Shown piece by piece: positions 46,743 through 55,891 of a stretch of DNA of 64,000 nucleotides. A model generated the notes under the pieces. That model was given only the letters and a program-made list of their open reading frames with translations, had not been told where the DNA came from and did no database searches. Within the stretch, counting starts at the first letter, position 1; the number at the start of each line of letters is the position of its first letter. The stretch comes from Niveispirillum sp. SYP-B3756 (GTDB lineage Bacteria; Pseudomonadota; Alphaproteobacteria; Azospirillales; Azospirillaceae): NCBI RefSeq assembly GCF_009495745.1, contig NZ_WIDQ01000001.1:434001-498000 (forward strand). Reading direction: 5' to 3'. The translations under genes and the position numbers were made by a program.

Positions 46743-47051
46743 ATGTCCCGTTCCATGATGCTGATCGCTGGTCTGACCGCCGCCCTGTTTGCCGGTGCCG
46801 CCCAGGCCCAGACCGCCGCCCCCGCTGCCACCCCGGCCAGCCCCAGCGCCCCGGTGACCAGCACCGCCACCCCGGCGGCGACCCCGGCCCCGACCGCCAA
46901 GACCGAAGCCAAGGCTGAAGCCGCCGGCAAGATGGAACACAACACCCATCAGACCGCCGAAAGCGCCAAGCACCACAAGGGCAAGCACAAGACGGAAAAG
47001 CCCAAGACCGAGACTGCCAAGCCGGACGCCCCGGCCGCCACGCCCAAGTAA
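46743..47051 (+). CDS. Secreted Ala/Lys/Pro-rich low-complexity protein (paralog 2)
   Basis: The 102-residue protein has a signal peptide (MSRSMMLIAGLTAALFAGAAQA) almost identical to the preceding gene's, and a mature part with APTAKTEAKAEAAGK, EHNTHQTAESAKHHKGKHK and a C-terminal ATPK. It has more His/Lys than its neighbour and is shorter. The pair probably arose by tandem duplication; 40 bases separate them, so they are co-transcribed. AGGAGAG lies just before the ATG. A strong hairpin follows. I do not know its function. Confidence 0.75.
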   Translation: MSRSMMLIAGLTAALFAGAAQAQTAAPAATPASPSAPVTSTATPAATPAPTAKTEAKAEAAGKMEHNTHQTAESAKHHKGKHKTEKPKTETAKPDAPAATPK

Positions 47052-47067
47052 CACCATTAAGAAGACG

Positions 47068-47101
47068 AAACACCCCGGCGGCCCCTTCCGCCGGGGTGTT
47101 T
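47068..47101. terminator. Hairpin terminator after the paralog pair
   Basis: AAACACCCCGGCGG pairs over 14 bp with CCGCCGGGGTGTTT. It lies 16 bases after the stop of the secreted protein gene and 20 bases before the stop of the convergent acylase gene. A-rich and T-rich flanks of the stem allow termination in both directions. Confidence 0.8.
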
Positions 47102-47121
47102 CACATTGAATGCGACCGCAA

Positions 47122-49587
47122 TCAATTCTCCGGCCGCAGGGTCAGGGTCCAGCGGGCGGCACCGGGCAGGAAGGGCGTGGGGTTGCCCATCACCCAATCC
47201 TGGTGCCCTGCCAGATAATAGGGGGAGAGCGGGTTGCCGCTCTGGCTGCCCGGCATGTGGAAATAGCCTTCCTTTTCCCGTCCCGGTGACACGCCGAACC
47301 GCTCGCTGGCCCCGAAACCGGGGGCCTGGGCGCGCGGCTGCAGCGCGTCACCCGGCACCGGCACATCCGGCGGATCGGTCAGCCAGGCCAGCGGCGGCAG
47401 GATGCGGGCCAGCGGATGGCCAATGCCGGCCTTGTTGCGGGCCCCCCATGTATAGGCATCCAGGCCACCGGCCTGGGTGACATCGCCGGCAAGGCCGGTC
47501 AGCACGGCGGCCAGCAGCCCATCCCAATCGGCATAGCCGGGCGGCACCAGGGCAGCGGGGCGCTGTTCCAGCAGGCGGCGCAGGGGGGCTTCCATCTGGC
47601 GGGCCATCTCCCGCCGGCTGGGCTTTTCCGTCAGTCCCAGATAGGCACCGTAAAGCCGCTGTGCCACGCCCTGGCGGAACTCCCGCACCAGCCGATACCC
47701 CACACTGTCCGGCACGGCCCGCCCGCCCCAGTTTTGCACCGGGCCGACCAGGGCGGCCAGGGCCGGATCATCCTGGTGCCGGCCGAGTGCCGCCAGCATC
47801 TGGCCCTGCCAGAAATCCAGCACCCCGCCCCGGTCATCCAACTGGATGGCCAGCATGTCCTTGGGCGTGAACTGGTTGCGGGCCAGCAGCCCGTCGCGGA
47901 TTTGCCCCTGCCGGGCCCCCATATCATAGCCGCCATCGCCCAGCAGCGCATAGGCGGCCCCGCCGACGATGCGGGCATTGGCCGTCCAGATTCGCTGGTC
48001 ATCCGGGTTCAGGATGGTGGGTATCTGATCGGGCGACACCATGCCGACCCAGCCCCGCCGGCCATCGGCCCAACTGGTGGGCAGCCGCCCATCCTGGCCG
48101 AACCGGTGCGGCACAGCGCCAATCACCGTCCAGGCCACGTTGCCGGCGCTATCCGTCACCACCAGATTCTGCTGCGGCTGGCGGGCAATATGGGCGATAT
48201 TGATCGCGTCGGCCACGCTGCGCGCCCGTTCCAGCCCCAGCAAGCCATGCAGGTTGATGGCGTCGGGGTCATGCGCCGTCCAGCGCACGGAAAGCCGCCG
48301 ACCCTGACCATCCCGGCCCACCACCGGGCCCCAGATGCTCTCTTCCACCTCCAGCGTCTGGCAATCGGCCCAGGCGGGGCAAATCTGTTCCGTCACCCGG
48401 GTAAGGGCGCGGGGACCGTCGGGCGTCTGGTACTGATCGGCGGCACCCTCCACCGGGTCCAGCACCACCAGATCGGCCGTATCGATATAGGAATTGGTAT
48501 AGCCCCAGGCGATGCGCCCATTGCTGCCGGCCACCACCAGCGGCGTGCCCGGCAGGGTGGCGCCGGTGACATCCAGATCCGGCTCCGTGCCGCCGGCCAT
48601 TTTCAGCCGGGCGCGGTACCAGGTGCCGGGGATCGACAGGCCGAGATGCATATCGTTGGCCAGCAGCCCGGCACCCGTGCCCGTCAAGCCGCCGCCCACG
48701 GCCCAGCCATTGCTGCCAAAGGCCGATCCGGGGCTCAGCAGCGGGGCCAGCAGGGCCGCCTTGGCCGGCGGGGCCGAGGCCAGCCCGACCGGCAGGGTGG
48801 CCGGCATGGGCGGTTCCGGCAATTGGCTGCCATCCAGGGCGCTATCCAGGGGGGTACCGCGCGGAAACAGGAATTCCGTCAGTTCCGGCCCCAGCCGATC
48901 CTGTGCGGCCGCCCGCGCGCGATCCTGCCCGGCGGTGCCGCCATCCTGCAAATCCAGATACATGGCAAAGGCGGCCAGGATGCTGTCCTCTGCTGTCCAG
49001 GGCTTTGGACTGGCCAGCAACAGGGCATATTCAAAGGGCCGGGCGCCCAGCGCGTCCAGCCCGGCATTCACCCCTTCCGCATAGGCTTCCAGCAGGGCGC
49101 GTTCGCCGGCATCCATTGTGGCGATGATCTGCCCGGCGCGGTGACGGAACCGGTGCAGGCGGCGGGTCTTGTCGATCTCCACCACCGGGCCGATCGGCCC
49201 CAGCAGGGCGGATAATTCCCCGGCCGAGGCGCGGCGGATCAGATCCATCTGGAAAAACCGTTCCTGCCCATGCAGGAACCCCAGGGCGCGGGCCAGATCG
49301 GCCCGGCTGCGCGCTTCCACCAGCGGCACGCCCTGGCTGTCGCGGGCGATGGAGACGGGGCCTTCCAGGCCGGGGACCGGCCTTGTTCCATCCAGCGCCG
49401 GGCGGGAGGCATAGAGCGTCCAGCCGACACCGGCGGCGGCCACGGCCACGATCCCGGCAATGCCCGCCACCCCATAACCCAGAACCCGGCCCAGCCGCCG
49501 GGCCACCCCACGCCTGCCACCCAAGATCGCCCCCTGTTCAGGATCAAGACCGGCGGCAGTGTGGGTGAAAAGCAGGGGAACAGGCAA
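47122..49587 (-). CDS. Penicillin acylase family protein (Ntn-hydrolase)
   Basis: The 821-residue protein has a membrane or signal segment near residues 37-60 and the penicillin-acylase fold thereafter. The N-terminal half has FLHGQERFFQMDLIRR near 104, and the nucleophile Ser of the beta subunit is residue 292 in FGSNGWAVGG, the position where the precursor is autoprocessed. Downstream NDMHLGLSIPGTWY and WGYTNSYIDTADL match family patterns. Such enzymes hydrolyse amides, including acyl-homoserine lactones or penicillins; the substrate is not fixed by sequence. The start is uncertain because the first 25 residues lack clear support. It follows a ccm operon on the same strand at a short distance. 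Confidence 0.92.
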   Translation of the reverse strand: MPVPLLFTHTAAGLDPEQGAILGGRRGVARRLGRVLGYGVAGIAGIVAVAAAGVGWTLYASRPALDGTRPVPGLEGPVSIARDSQGVPLVEARSRADLARALGFLHGQERFFQMDLIRRASAGELSALLGPIGPVVEIDKTRRLHRFRHRAGQIIATMDAGERALLEAYAEGVNAGLDALGARPFEYALLLASPKPWTAEDSILAAFAMYLDLQDGGTAGQDRARAAAQDRLGPELTEFLFPRGTPLDSALDGSQLPEPPMPATLPVGLASAPPAKAALLAPLLSPGSAFGSNGWAVGGGLTGTGAGLLANDMHLGLSIPGTWYRARLKMAGGTEPDLDVTGATLPGTPLVVAGSNGRIAWGYTNSYIDTADLVVLDPVEGAADQYQTPDGPRALTRVTEQICPAWADCQTLEVEESIWGPVVGRDGQGRRLSVRWTAHDPDAINLHGLLGLERARSVADAINIAHIARQPQQNLVVTDSAGNVAWTVIGAVPHRFGQDGRLPTSWADGRRGWVGMVSPDQIPTILNPDDQRIWTANARIVGGAAYALLGDGGYDMGARQGQIRDGLLARNQFTPKDMLAIQLDDRGGVLDFWQGQMLAALGRHQDDPALAALVGPVQNWGGRAVPDSVGYRLVREFRQGVAQRLYGAYLGLTEKPSRREMARQMEAPLRRLLEQRPAALVPPGYADWDGLLAAVLTGLAGDVTQAGGLDAYTWGARNKAGIGHPLARILPPLAWLTDPPDVPVPGDALQPRAQAPGFGASERFGVSPGREKEGYFHMPGSQSGNPLSPYYLAGHQDWVMGNPTPFLPGAARWTLTLRPEN

Positions 49588-49610
49588 GCTGGGCGTGTGC
49601 CCGCTATCCC

Positions 49611-51044
49611 CTACTTGCCCAGCGCATCCAGCCGGCGCTGCAGTTCCGGGCGTTCCGGGGCATCGGCGGGCAGGCTGCTCACCAGCTTCTGCCAGTAATC
49701 GCGCGCCTTGGCCGTATCACCCTGGTTGGCCGCCTGCTGGCCCAGATAATAGAGCGCCTGCGGGTTCTGCGGCTGCAACGCCAGCACCTTTGCCATCGCC
49801 GCCAGGAATTCCGGCGTGGCCTTTCCATCGGCCGTGTCCGGGGCCAGCAGGCGGGACAGGTCCAGCCAGGCCTGAACCCGACCGGGATCGGCCTTCACCG
49901 CCCCGCGCAGGGCATCGCGGGCGGCATCCAGATTGCCCTGAACCTCCCGCGCGCGGGCCAGCCGCAGCCAGCCATCCACATCGCCGGGATTGTCCTTCAG
50001 CTTGGCTTCCAGCCCATCGACCATGGAATTGATGGTGGCCTGCTGATCCTCCGCCGACAGGCCGGCCATGGCCTGCATCTGCTCCGCCGACAAGGCCGGG
50101 GCCGCACCGCCCCCTGCACCAGCGCCACCCCCCTGCATCGGCCCGCGGGGGGCCTGCGGGTTGGCCGGTGGCTTGGGCTTGGGCGTGATGGTCGCCGGGT
50201 CCAGGCCGACGGAAACCGCTGCCTGCTGAATCTGCTGCATCAGCAGCGGCAGCCAGGGGGCGTCGGCCGGGCTGTCGCCCACCAGGGCCGTCCAGCGGTC
50301 CAGCGCGCCCTTGATGTCGCCGGCCTGCTGGCGGGCCACACCCAGATAATAGCGGGCGCGCGGATTGTTGGGATCGGCCTTCACCACTTCGTCGAACAGG
50401 CGATGCGCCTCCTCCCCGACAATGCCGTCGGCGGCACTGGTCAGGGTCTCGGCCAAAGCACTCATCAATTCCGGGTCGCCCTGTGACAAGCCCAGCGCCC
50501 GGCGATAGGCCAGGGCAGCATCATCGATCCGGCCCATGGCGGCATAGGTCTGGCCCAGCAGGGTCCAGCCGGCCTGATCATTGGGGTTTTCCTGCAGCGT
50601 TTTTTCCAGGCTGGCCACGGCTTCCAGCACCTTTTCCGGCACCGCCCGCCCCTTGGGCCGTTCGGCGAAAATCTGTGCCGGCATATTGGGATGGCCGGTG
50701 GGCAGATAGATGCCCAGCGCCACCACGGGCATGGCCAGGGTCAAGGCCAGCGCCAGCTTGCGGCTGGGCTTGATGGCCTGGGTGGCAACAGCTTCCAGCT
50801 TATCCGCCTCCGCCGCCGCGGACAGCAGGCGGCGGCCGATCTCCGCGCGGGCCAGCTTGGCCTGATCGGGCGTCAGCACACCGCGCGCCAGATCGCGCTC
50901 CACCTCTGCCACCTGCTGGGCATAGACGCCGCGGGCGAAGCTGGCCGCCTCCCCCACATCGCCGCTGGGGCGCAGCAGGGCGCGCACAAGCGGCAACAGC
51001 GCCAGCGCCGTCAGCGCCGCCGCGACAATCCAGAAACCAATCAT
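49611..51044 (-). CDS. ccmI: Cytochrome c biogenesis protein CcmI
   Basis: The 477-residue protein is a CcmI/CycH: an N-terminal helix ([21 protein letters not shown]), a basic loop, a second helix near 98-115, and a long periplasmic region with TPR repeats (from about 160, [28 protein letters not shown]). It chaperones apocytochrome c and presents it to the CcmF-CcmH ligase. A proline/glycine-rich linker separates two TPR blocks near 295-320. Its ATG overlaps the ccmH stop (ATGA), and it is the last gene of the ccm run. Confidence 0.93.
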   Translation of the reverse strand: MIGFWIVAAALTALALLPLVRALLRPSGDVGEAASFARGVYAQQVAEVERDLARGVLTPDQAKLARAEIGRRLLSAAAEADKLEAVATQAIKPSRKLALALTLAMPVVALGIYLPTGHPNMPAQIFAERPKGRAVPEKVLEAVASLEKTLQENPNDQAGWTLLGQTYAAMGRIDDAALAYRRALGLSQGDPELMSALAETLTSAADGIVGEEAHRLFDEVVKADPNNPRARYYLGVARQQAGDIKGALDRWTALVGDSPADAPWLPLLMQQIQQAAVSVGLDPATITPKPKPPANPQAPRGPMQGGGAGAGGGAAPALSAEQMQAMAGLSAEDQQATINSMVDGLEAKLKDNPGDVDGWLRLARAREVQGNLDAARDALRGAVKADPGRVQAWLDLSRLLAPDTADGKATPEFLAAMAKVLALQPQNPQALYYLGQQAANQGDTAKARDYWQKLVSSLPADAPERPELQRRLDALGK

Positions 51045-51634
51045 GCCCCAGGCCCCCGCTTTTCCGCTGTCCCATCCAGCAGGGCCTGCAGCCGTGCCTC
51101 CTCATCATCACTCAAGGGGATGCCCGCCGATGCCTCCACCTCCTGCCGGCGACGGCGGAGATAGAGGGCGGTGCCCAGCCCCGCGATCAGCAGCACGGCA
51201 AACGGCCCCGCCCACAAAACCAGCGTGTAGCTTTTCAGCGGCGGGCGCAGCAGCACGAAATCCCCGTACCGGTCGGTGACATAGGCCAGCACCTGATCAT
51301 TGCTGTCGCCCGCCACCAGCCGTTCGCGCACCAGCACCCGCAGGTCGCGCGCCAGATCGGCATTGCTGTCATCGATGGACTGGTTCTGGCAGACCAGACA
51401 GCGCAGTTCCTTGGAAATTTCCCGCGCGCGCGCCTCCATCGCCGGATCGGCCAGCTTTTCATCCGGCAACACCGCAAAGGCAGGGGCGGAGAGCAGGGAG
51501 ATCAGGGCGAGCACAGCGAGCCAGGCCGCCGACCGGCGGCCCGCGCCACGTGGCGCGTAAGCCAAGGGCGCGGATGCGCCCGCCCGGCGCTTGAGGGAAC
51601 AGAAAAAGCTAAGGGAACAGAAAAACTTCTTCAT
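51041..51634 (-). CDS. ccmH: Cytochrome c biogenesis protein CcmH with N-terminal repeat-derived extension
   Basis: The 197-residue protein has the CcmH thiol motif [19 protein letters not shown] near 79 and a membrane helix near 135-160, and ends in a cytoplasmic tail. It keeps the apocytochrome cysteines reduced for haem ligation. The start at 51634 overlaps the ccmG stop (ATGA) and is firm. Residues about 12-37 ([20 protein letters not shown]) are encoded by a partial copy of the palindromic repeat, and the preceding FFCSL is duplicated by a 14-bp direct repeat. The hydrophobic signal segment ([17 protein letters not shown]) follows, so the repeat forms most of its basic N-region. Confidence 0.93.
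   Translation of the reverse strand: MKKFFCSLSFFCSLKRRAGASAPLAYAPRGAGRRSAAWLAVLALISLLSAPAFAVLPDEKLADPAMEARAREISKELRCLVCQNQSIDDSNADLARDLRVLVRERLVAGDSNDQVLAYVTDRYGDFVLLRPPLKSYTLVLWAGPFAVLLIAGLGTALYLRRRRQEVEASAGIPLSDDEEARLQALLDGTAEKRGPGA
51524..51607. repeat. Partial palindromic repeat inside ccmH (copy D)
   Basis: On the reverse strand this segment holds stems 2-4 of the repeat: GGGCGC/GCGCCC, the spacer TTGGCTTACG, the palindrome CGCGCCACGTGGCGCG, and GGCCGCC/GGCGGCC, plus the TTCCCTCAAGCGCCGGG junction. Stem 1 is not recognisable and stem 5 is absent. A 14-bp direct repeat (AGGGAACAGAAAAA at 51594 and 51612) flanks its 5' side. The whole segment is in frame with ccmH. Confidence 0.85.
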
Positions 51635-52173
51635 TTCGCCAGCTCCCGCAGCATCGGCAGGATCACGTTTTCCACATCCTGGGGCATCAGCGGGCCGACA
51701 TGGCGGTACCGGATGCGTCCGGCCTTGTCGATCACATAGGTTTCCGGCACGCCATAGACGCCGAAATTGATGCCGACCCGGCCATCCTTATCAGCGCCAA
51801 CGCTGGTATAGGGGTTGCCCAGCATATTGAGGAAGGCCTGCGCCGCCTCGGGCTTGTCCTTGTAGTTCAGGCCCCGGATGACAATCCCTTCCTCCCGCGC
51901 CAGCCGCACCAGCAGCGGATGTTCCACCCGGCAGGGGGCGCACCAACTGGCAAAGACATTGACCAGTTGCACCTTGCCCGTCAGGTCAGTGCTGGCCAGC
52001 CCCGGCCCGCCATCGATGCCAGCCAGATCGAACACCGGCACCGGCTTGTCGATCATGGTGGAAGGCAGCTTGGACGGGTCATGCGTCAAGCCGATGGCGA
52101 AATAGGCCAGCAGCACCAGGAAGATGGTGAAGGGCAGCAGCAGCAGCAGACGATGCTTGGTAACAGGCGACAT
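51631..52173 (-). CDS. ccmG: Thiol:disulphide interchange protein CcmG/DsbE
   Basis: The 180-residue protein has an N-terminal membrane anchor ([20 protein letters not shown]) and a periplasmic thioredoxin fold with the active site WCAPC near residue 77 in [16 protein letters not shown]. It also has the specificity loop [12 protein letters not shown] near 140. It reduces apocytochrome c or CcmH in the haem ligation pathway. It is followed by ccmH with a 4-base overlap and preceded by ccmF by 15 bases. Confidence 0.95.
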   Translation of the reverse strand: MSPVTKHRLLLLLPFTIFLVLLAYFAIGLTHDPSKLPSTMIDKPVPVFDLAGIDGGPGLASTDLTGKVQLVNVFASWCAPCRVEHPLLVRLAREEGIVIRGLNYKDKPEAAQAFLNMLGNPYTSVGADKDGRVGINFGVYGVPETYVIDKAGRIRYRHVGPLMPQDVENVILPMLRELAK

Positions 52174-52188
52174 GGTGCGGCCAGGCCC

Positions 52189-54177
52189 TTATTCGGCGGG
52201 TTGCATGGTGGGGGGAACCGGGTTGGCGCGGCGCTGCGGCACGCCGACGCGCAAGCGCCGGTCGGACAAAGACAACAACCCGCCCAGCACCATCACCACC
52301 GACCCCAGCCAGATCCACGGCACCAGCGGATGGTGATAGAGGCGCACCACCCAGCCCTTGCCATCCGGGCTGGGTTCGCCCAGCACGGCATAGAGATCAG
52401 ACACCAAGGTGGTGTGGATGGCGGCTTCCGTCGTCTGCATCCGCGCCACCGGGTACCAGCGGCGTTCCGGCGTCAGGGTGGCGATCACGCGGCCATCCAC
52501 CCGCACGGTGAAGAAACCCATTTCGGTGGTGTAGTTCGGGCCCTTGTCCGGTGCCACCTTATCCAGCGTCAGTTCGTACCCGGCGACCGTGGCCTTGTCT
52601 CCCAGCGCCATCACCCGCACATCCTCCGTCAGCCAGAAGGAGGTGCCGACCATGCCGGCAATGGCAATGCCCATCCCGGCATGGGCCACCGACGTGCCCC
52701 AGGCCCCGCGCGGCAGGCCGCCGGCGCGCGACAGGCTGTCGGAAAGCGGGATGCGGAACAGCTTCACCCGGTCGGCAATCTCCCACAGCGCCCCGGCAAA
52801 GGCCCAGGCGGCCAACCCGATGCCCACCAGGGCCATCACCGGCTTCACCCCATGCGCCCACAGGGCCACCATCACCGCCGCCACGGTGACGATGCCCGCC
52901 ACCCAGAGCCGGCCCATGATGCCGGCCAGATCGGCCCGCTTCCACGGCAGGAACGGCCCCACCGCCATGGCCAGCACCAGCGGCACGGCCAGGAAGGGCA
53001 CGATGGTGTTGAAATAGGGGGCGCCAACGGAAATCTTGTGGCCGAACACATCCAGCACCAGCGGCATCAGCGTGCCGATCAGCACCACAGCGGTGGAAAC
53101 CGACAGCAGCAGATTGTTCAGCACCAAGGCCCCTTCCCGGCTGATCGGCGCGAACAGGCCGCCCACCTTCAGCGTGTGCGCCCGCAGGGCGAACAGCAGC
53201 AAGCCACCGCCCGTGGCCAACCCCAGCAGGGCCAGGATGGCGACACCGCGACGCGGATCAACCGCGAAAGCATGGACGGAGGTCAGCACGCCCGAGCGCA
53301 CCAGGAACGTACCCATCAGGGAGAGCGAGAAGGTGAGCACTGCCAGCAGGATGGTCCAGGTTTTCAGCGAGTCGCGCTTTTCCACCACAATGGCGGAATG
53401 CAGCAGTGCCGTACCGGCCAGCCAGGGCATCAGGGAGGCGTTTTCCACCGGGTCCCAGAACCACCAGCCACCCCAGCCCAATTCGTAATAGGCCCACCAG
53501 GAACCCATGGCGATGCCCAGCGTCAGCGACGACCAGGCCACCAGCGTCCAGGGCCGCACCCAGCGCCCCCAGGCGGGATCAACCCGGCCTTCGATCAAGG
53601 CCCCCACGGCGAAGCTGAACGCGACGGAAAAGCCGACATAGCCCAGATAAAGGAAGGGCGGATGGAAGGCCAGACCCGGATCCTGCAGCAGCGGGTTCAG
53701 ATCATTGCCATCCGGCGGGGCCGGCATGATGCGGATGAACGGGTTGCTGGTGGCGAGAATGAAAAGCAGGAAACCCACGCCGATCAGCCCCTGCACGCCC
53801 AGCACCCGGGCCTTCAAGGTCGGCGGGATATTGCGCCCAAAGGCCGCCACCGCCGCCCCGAACAGCGACAGCATGAAGATCCAGAGCAGCATGGAGCCTT
53901 CATGATTGCCCCAGACGCCGGCCACCTTATAGAGCATCGGTTTCTGACTGTGGCTGTTCTCCACCACATTCAGCACCGAGAAATCGGAGACGACATAGGC
54001 CCACATCAAGGCCAGGAAGGCGAGCGTGATCAGGCCCAACTGGCCATAGGCGGCCATGCGCCCCGCCTCCATCCAGGCGACATTGCGCCGGGCCGCCCCC
54101 GCAAAGGGCAGCGTCCCCTGAATGATGGCCAGCAGCAGCGCCAGCACCAGCGCATAATGACCGATCTCGGGGATCAT
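52189..54177 (-). CDS. ccmF: Haem lyase subunit CcmF
   Basis: The 662-residue polytopic protein has about 14 membrane segments and the haem-binding WWD region WGGWWFWDPVENASLMPW near residue 235, plus a large periplasmic loop near 520-620. Conserved histidines in FHPPFLYLGYVGFSV and LLHSAIVVEKRDSL act as haem ligands. CcmF works with CcmH/CcmI to attach haem to apocytochrome. The start at 54177 is a normal ATG; the family is about 640-660 residues. Confidence 0.97.
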   Translation of the reverse strand: MIPEIGHYALVLALLLAIIQGTLPFAGAARRNVAWMEAGRMAAYGQLGLITLAFLALMWAYVVSDFSVLNVVENSHSQKPMLYKVAGVWGNHEGSMLLWIFMLSLFGAAVAAFGRNIPPTLKARVLGVQGLIGVGFLLFILATSNPFIRIMPAPPDGNDLNPLLQDPGLAFHPPFLYLGYVGFSVAFSFAVGALIEGRVDPAWGRWVRPWTLVAWSSLTLGIAMGSWWAYYELGWGGWWFWDPVENASLMPWLAGTALLHSAIVVEKRDSLKTWTILLAVLTFSLSLMGTFLVRSGVLTSVHAFAVDPRRGVAILALLGLATGGGLLLFALRAHTLKVGGLFAPISREGALVLNNLLLSVSTAVVLIGTLMPLVLDVFGHKISVGAPYFNTIVPFLAVPLVLAMAVGPFLPWKRADLAGIMGRLWVAGIVTVAAVMVALWAHGVKPVMALVGIGLAAWAFAGALWEIADRVKLFRIPLSDSLSRAGGLPRGAWGTSVAHAGMGIAIAGMVGTSFWLTEDVRVMALGDKATVAGYELTLDKVAPDKGPNYTTEMGFFTVRVDGRVIATLTPERRWYPVARMQTTEAAIHTTLVSDLYAVLGEPSPDGKGWVVRLYHHPLVPWIWLGSVVMVLGGLLSLSDRRLRVGVPQRRANPVPPTMQPAE

Positions 54178-54286
54178 GGGACGCTTCTCTCTTCTGGAAA
54201 GGGCTTTGACCGGGGCCGGTCTGTCATCAGACCGACCCGTCGATGGAAAGATTCAGAACGGGAATGCCGCCATTGGCGACATTACC

Positions 54287-54766
54287 TCAAACGCCACCAT
54301 TGCCGGCGGCAGGCTTGCTGCCCGGTGCCTCCGGCCGGAACTGGCCGGATTTCTTCAAGGCGTCAGCCACTTCCTTGGGCATGTAATTTTCATCATGCTT
54401 GGCCAGGATTTCGCGGGCCTGGAACACGCCATCGGGACGCATCCGCCCTTCGGCCAGCACGCCCTGGCCTTCGCGGAACAGGTCCGGCAGGGCCCCGCTG
54501 AAGGTGACGCGCACGGTGGCGGCATGGTCGGCAATGACGAAATCCGTGGTGATGCCATCGCCTTGCTTGGAAACGGAACCCGCCTCCACCAGCCCGCCAA
54601 CGCGGATCAGCCGGTCGCCCGGCGGCTTGGCCTGCAGGTCCGACGGCGAGAAGAAATAGGCCACATTCTCCTCAAACGCCGAGAGGGTCAGCGCGGTGGC
54701 GGTGCCCAGGCCCAGCATGGCGATGCCCAGCAGGTAAAGCCGGCGCTTCTTGCGCGTCATCATCAT
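54287..54766 (-). CDS. ccmE: Haem chaperone CcmE
   Basis: The 159-residue protein has an N-terminal anchor (LYLLGIAMLGLGTATALTLSAF) and a periplasmic OB fold. The covalent haem-binding His lies in ILAKHDENYMPKEV near residue 127, matching the E. coli LAKHDENY site. It receives haem from CcmC and delivers it to CcmF. Its start overlaps the ccmD stop by 4 bases; a 109-bp gap separates it from ccmF. Confidence 0.96.
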   Translation of the reverse strand: MMMTRKKRRLYLLGIAMLGLGTATALTLSAFEENVAYFFSPSDLQAKPPGDRLIRVGGLVEAGSVSKQGDGITTDFVIADHAATVRVTFSGALPDLFREGQGVLAEGRMRPDGVFQAREILAKHDENYMPKEVADALKKSGQFRPEAPGSKPAAGNGGV

Positions 54767-55062
54767 TCGCCTCCACCAGCATCAGCGTCGGTAGCATCAT
54801 TCTGGCCGCCCTTGCCGCGACCACCGGTCATGGGCAGCATGGCAGCCCCTTCCCCGCCATCACCCCCCGCCGCATCCGCCTTACGGCGGCGACGGCGCGG
54901 GTTCGCCGCCTCCAGTGCGGCCAGGGTGCGTTCGCGCGACCGCAGGCCGGCCACGCTGGCCACCAGCAGCACCAGCAGCAGCAGCAGGGCCAGCCCATAG
55001 CTGCTCCACACATAGGGGGCATAGCCCCCCATCGCCAGAAACTCTTTCATCGTCTGAGACAT
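54763..55062 (-). CDS. ccmD: Haem exporter protein CcmD, extended C-terminus
   Basis: The 99-residue protein has a short N-terminal segment (MKEFLAMGGYAPYVWSSYG), one membrane helix (LALLLLLVLLVASVAGL), then an Arg/Lys stretch and a Gly/Asp/Ala-rich tail. CcmD of other bacteria is about 50-70 residues; the last 35 residues here are low-complexity extras. CcmD stabilises the CcmC-CcmE complex. It starts 13 bases after the ccmC stop and overlaps ccmE. Confidence 0.9.
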   Translation of the reverse strand: MSQTMKEFLAMGGYAPYVWSSYGLALLLLLVLLVASVAGLRSRERTLAALEAANPRRRRRKADAAGGDGGEGAAMLPMTGGRGKGGQNDATDADAGGGE

Positions 55063-55075
55063 GGTCCGCCGTCAC

Positions 55076-55801
55076 TCACCCCTGGGCCGATGCGCGGGCC
55101 ATGCGCAACGTCTGTATCTTGGCATCGGCCAGTTCCGCCCGCATCCGCAGGATGACCACGGCCACGAAATAGGTCTGGAAGGCCAGCGCCATCAGCAACA
55201 GCGGCCACAGCATGTCCGGGTGGATGGTGGGCCCGCCCATGCGGAACACGCTGGCCGGTTGGTGCAAGGTATTCCACCAATCCACGGAAAATTTGATAAT
55301 CGGCACATTCACCGCCCCCACCAGCAGCAGGATGCTGCCGGCCCGGTTGGCGCGCACGGGATCATCAAAGGCATTCACCAGGGCCATGAAACCCAGATAA
55401 AGGAAGAACAGGATCAGCACGCTGGTCAACCGCGCATCCCACACCCACCAGGTGCCCCACATCGGTTCCCCCCACAGGCTGCCGGTGACAAGGCACAGCA
55501 GGGTGAAGCCAGCCCCGATGGGCGCGGCGGCGCGGGCATAAACCTCCGCCAGCGGGTGGCGCCAGACCAGGGCACAGGCGGCCGCCACGGCCATGCTGGA
55601 ATAGGTGAACATGCTCATCCAGGCGGCGGGCACATGGATATACATGATGCGCACCGTGTCCCCCTGCTGATAATCGCCGGGGCTGTTGAACAAGGCCAGC
55701 CAGAGGCCGGCAATGAACAGCCCCACGGACAGCAGGGCCGCCCAGGGCAGAATGATGGTGGCCAGGCGCAGGAAGCGGGCAGGATTGGCGAAGCGATGCA
55801 T
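55076..55801 (-). CDS. ccmC: Haem exporter protein CcmC
   Basis: The 241-residue protein has six membrane segments, the WWD motif WGTWWVWDARLTS near residue 120, and the two haem-ligand histidines in IMYIHVPAAW near 55 and NTLHQPAS near 180. It loads haem onto CcmE. I choose the ATG at 55801 (MHRFANPAR), the usual N-terminus, over the in-frame start at 55849. The ABC subunits ccmA and ccmB are absent from the visible cluster, so they must lie elsewhere. It is the first gene of the run. Confidence 0.95.
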   Translation of the reverse strand: MHRFANPARFLRLATIILPWAALLSVGLFIAGLWLALFNSPGDYQQGDTVRIMYIHVPAAWMSMFTYSSMAVAAACALVWRHPLAEVYARAAAPIGAGFTLLCLVTGSLWGEPMWGTWWVWDARLTSVLILFFLYLGFMALVNAFDDPVRANRAGSILLLVGAVNVPIIKFSVDWWNTLHQPASVFRMGGPTIHPDMLWPLLLMALAFQTYFVAVVILRMRAELADAKIQTLRMARASAQG

Positions 55802-55891
55802 GATGGCCCTATGTAGCATGGGCGACGGTGTTTTCACACTGGCCCACAAATGCCCTGCGTTGATTTGATCCAGGACAATTTGGGCAGCACA

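Noticed and set aside
47416-49215. 599-residue frame on the forward strand
   Set aside because: It is antisense to the penicillin-acylase homologue, and its His/Gln/Gly/Pro-rich composition marks a shadow.
51700-54501. 933-residue frame on the forward strand
   Set aside because: It runs antisense to ccmG, ccmF and part of ccmE, which are all unambiguous.
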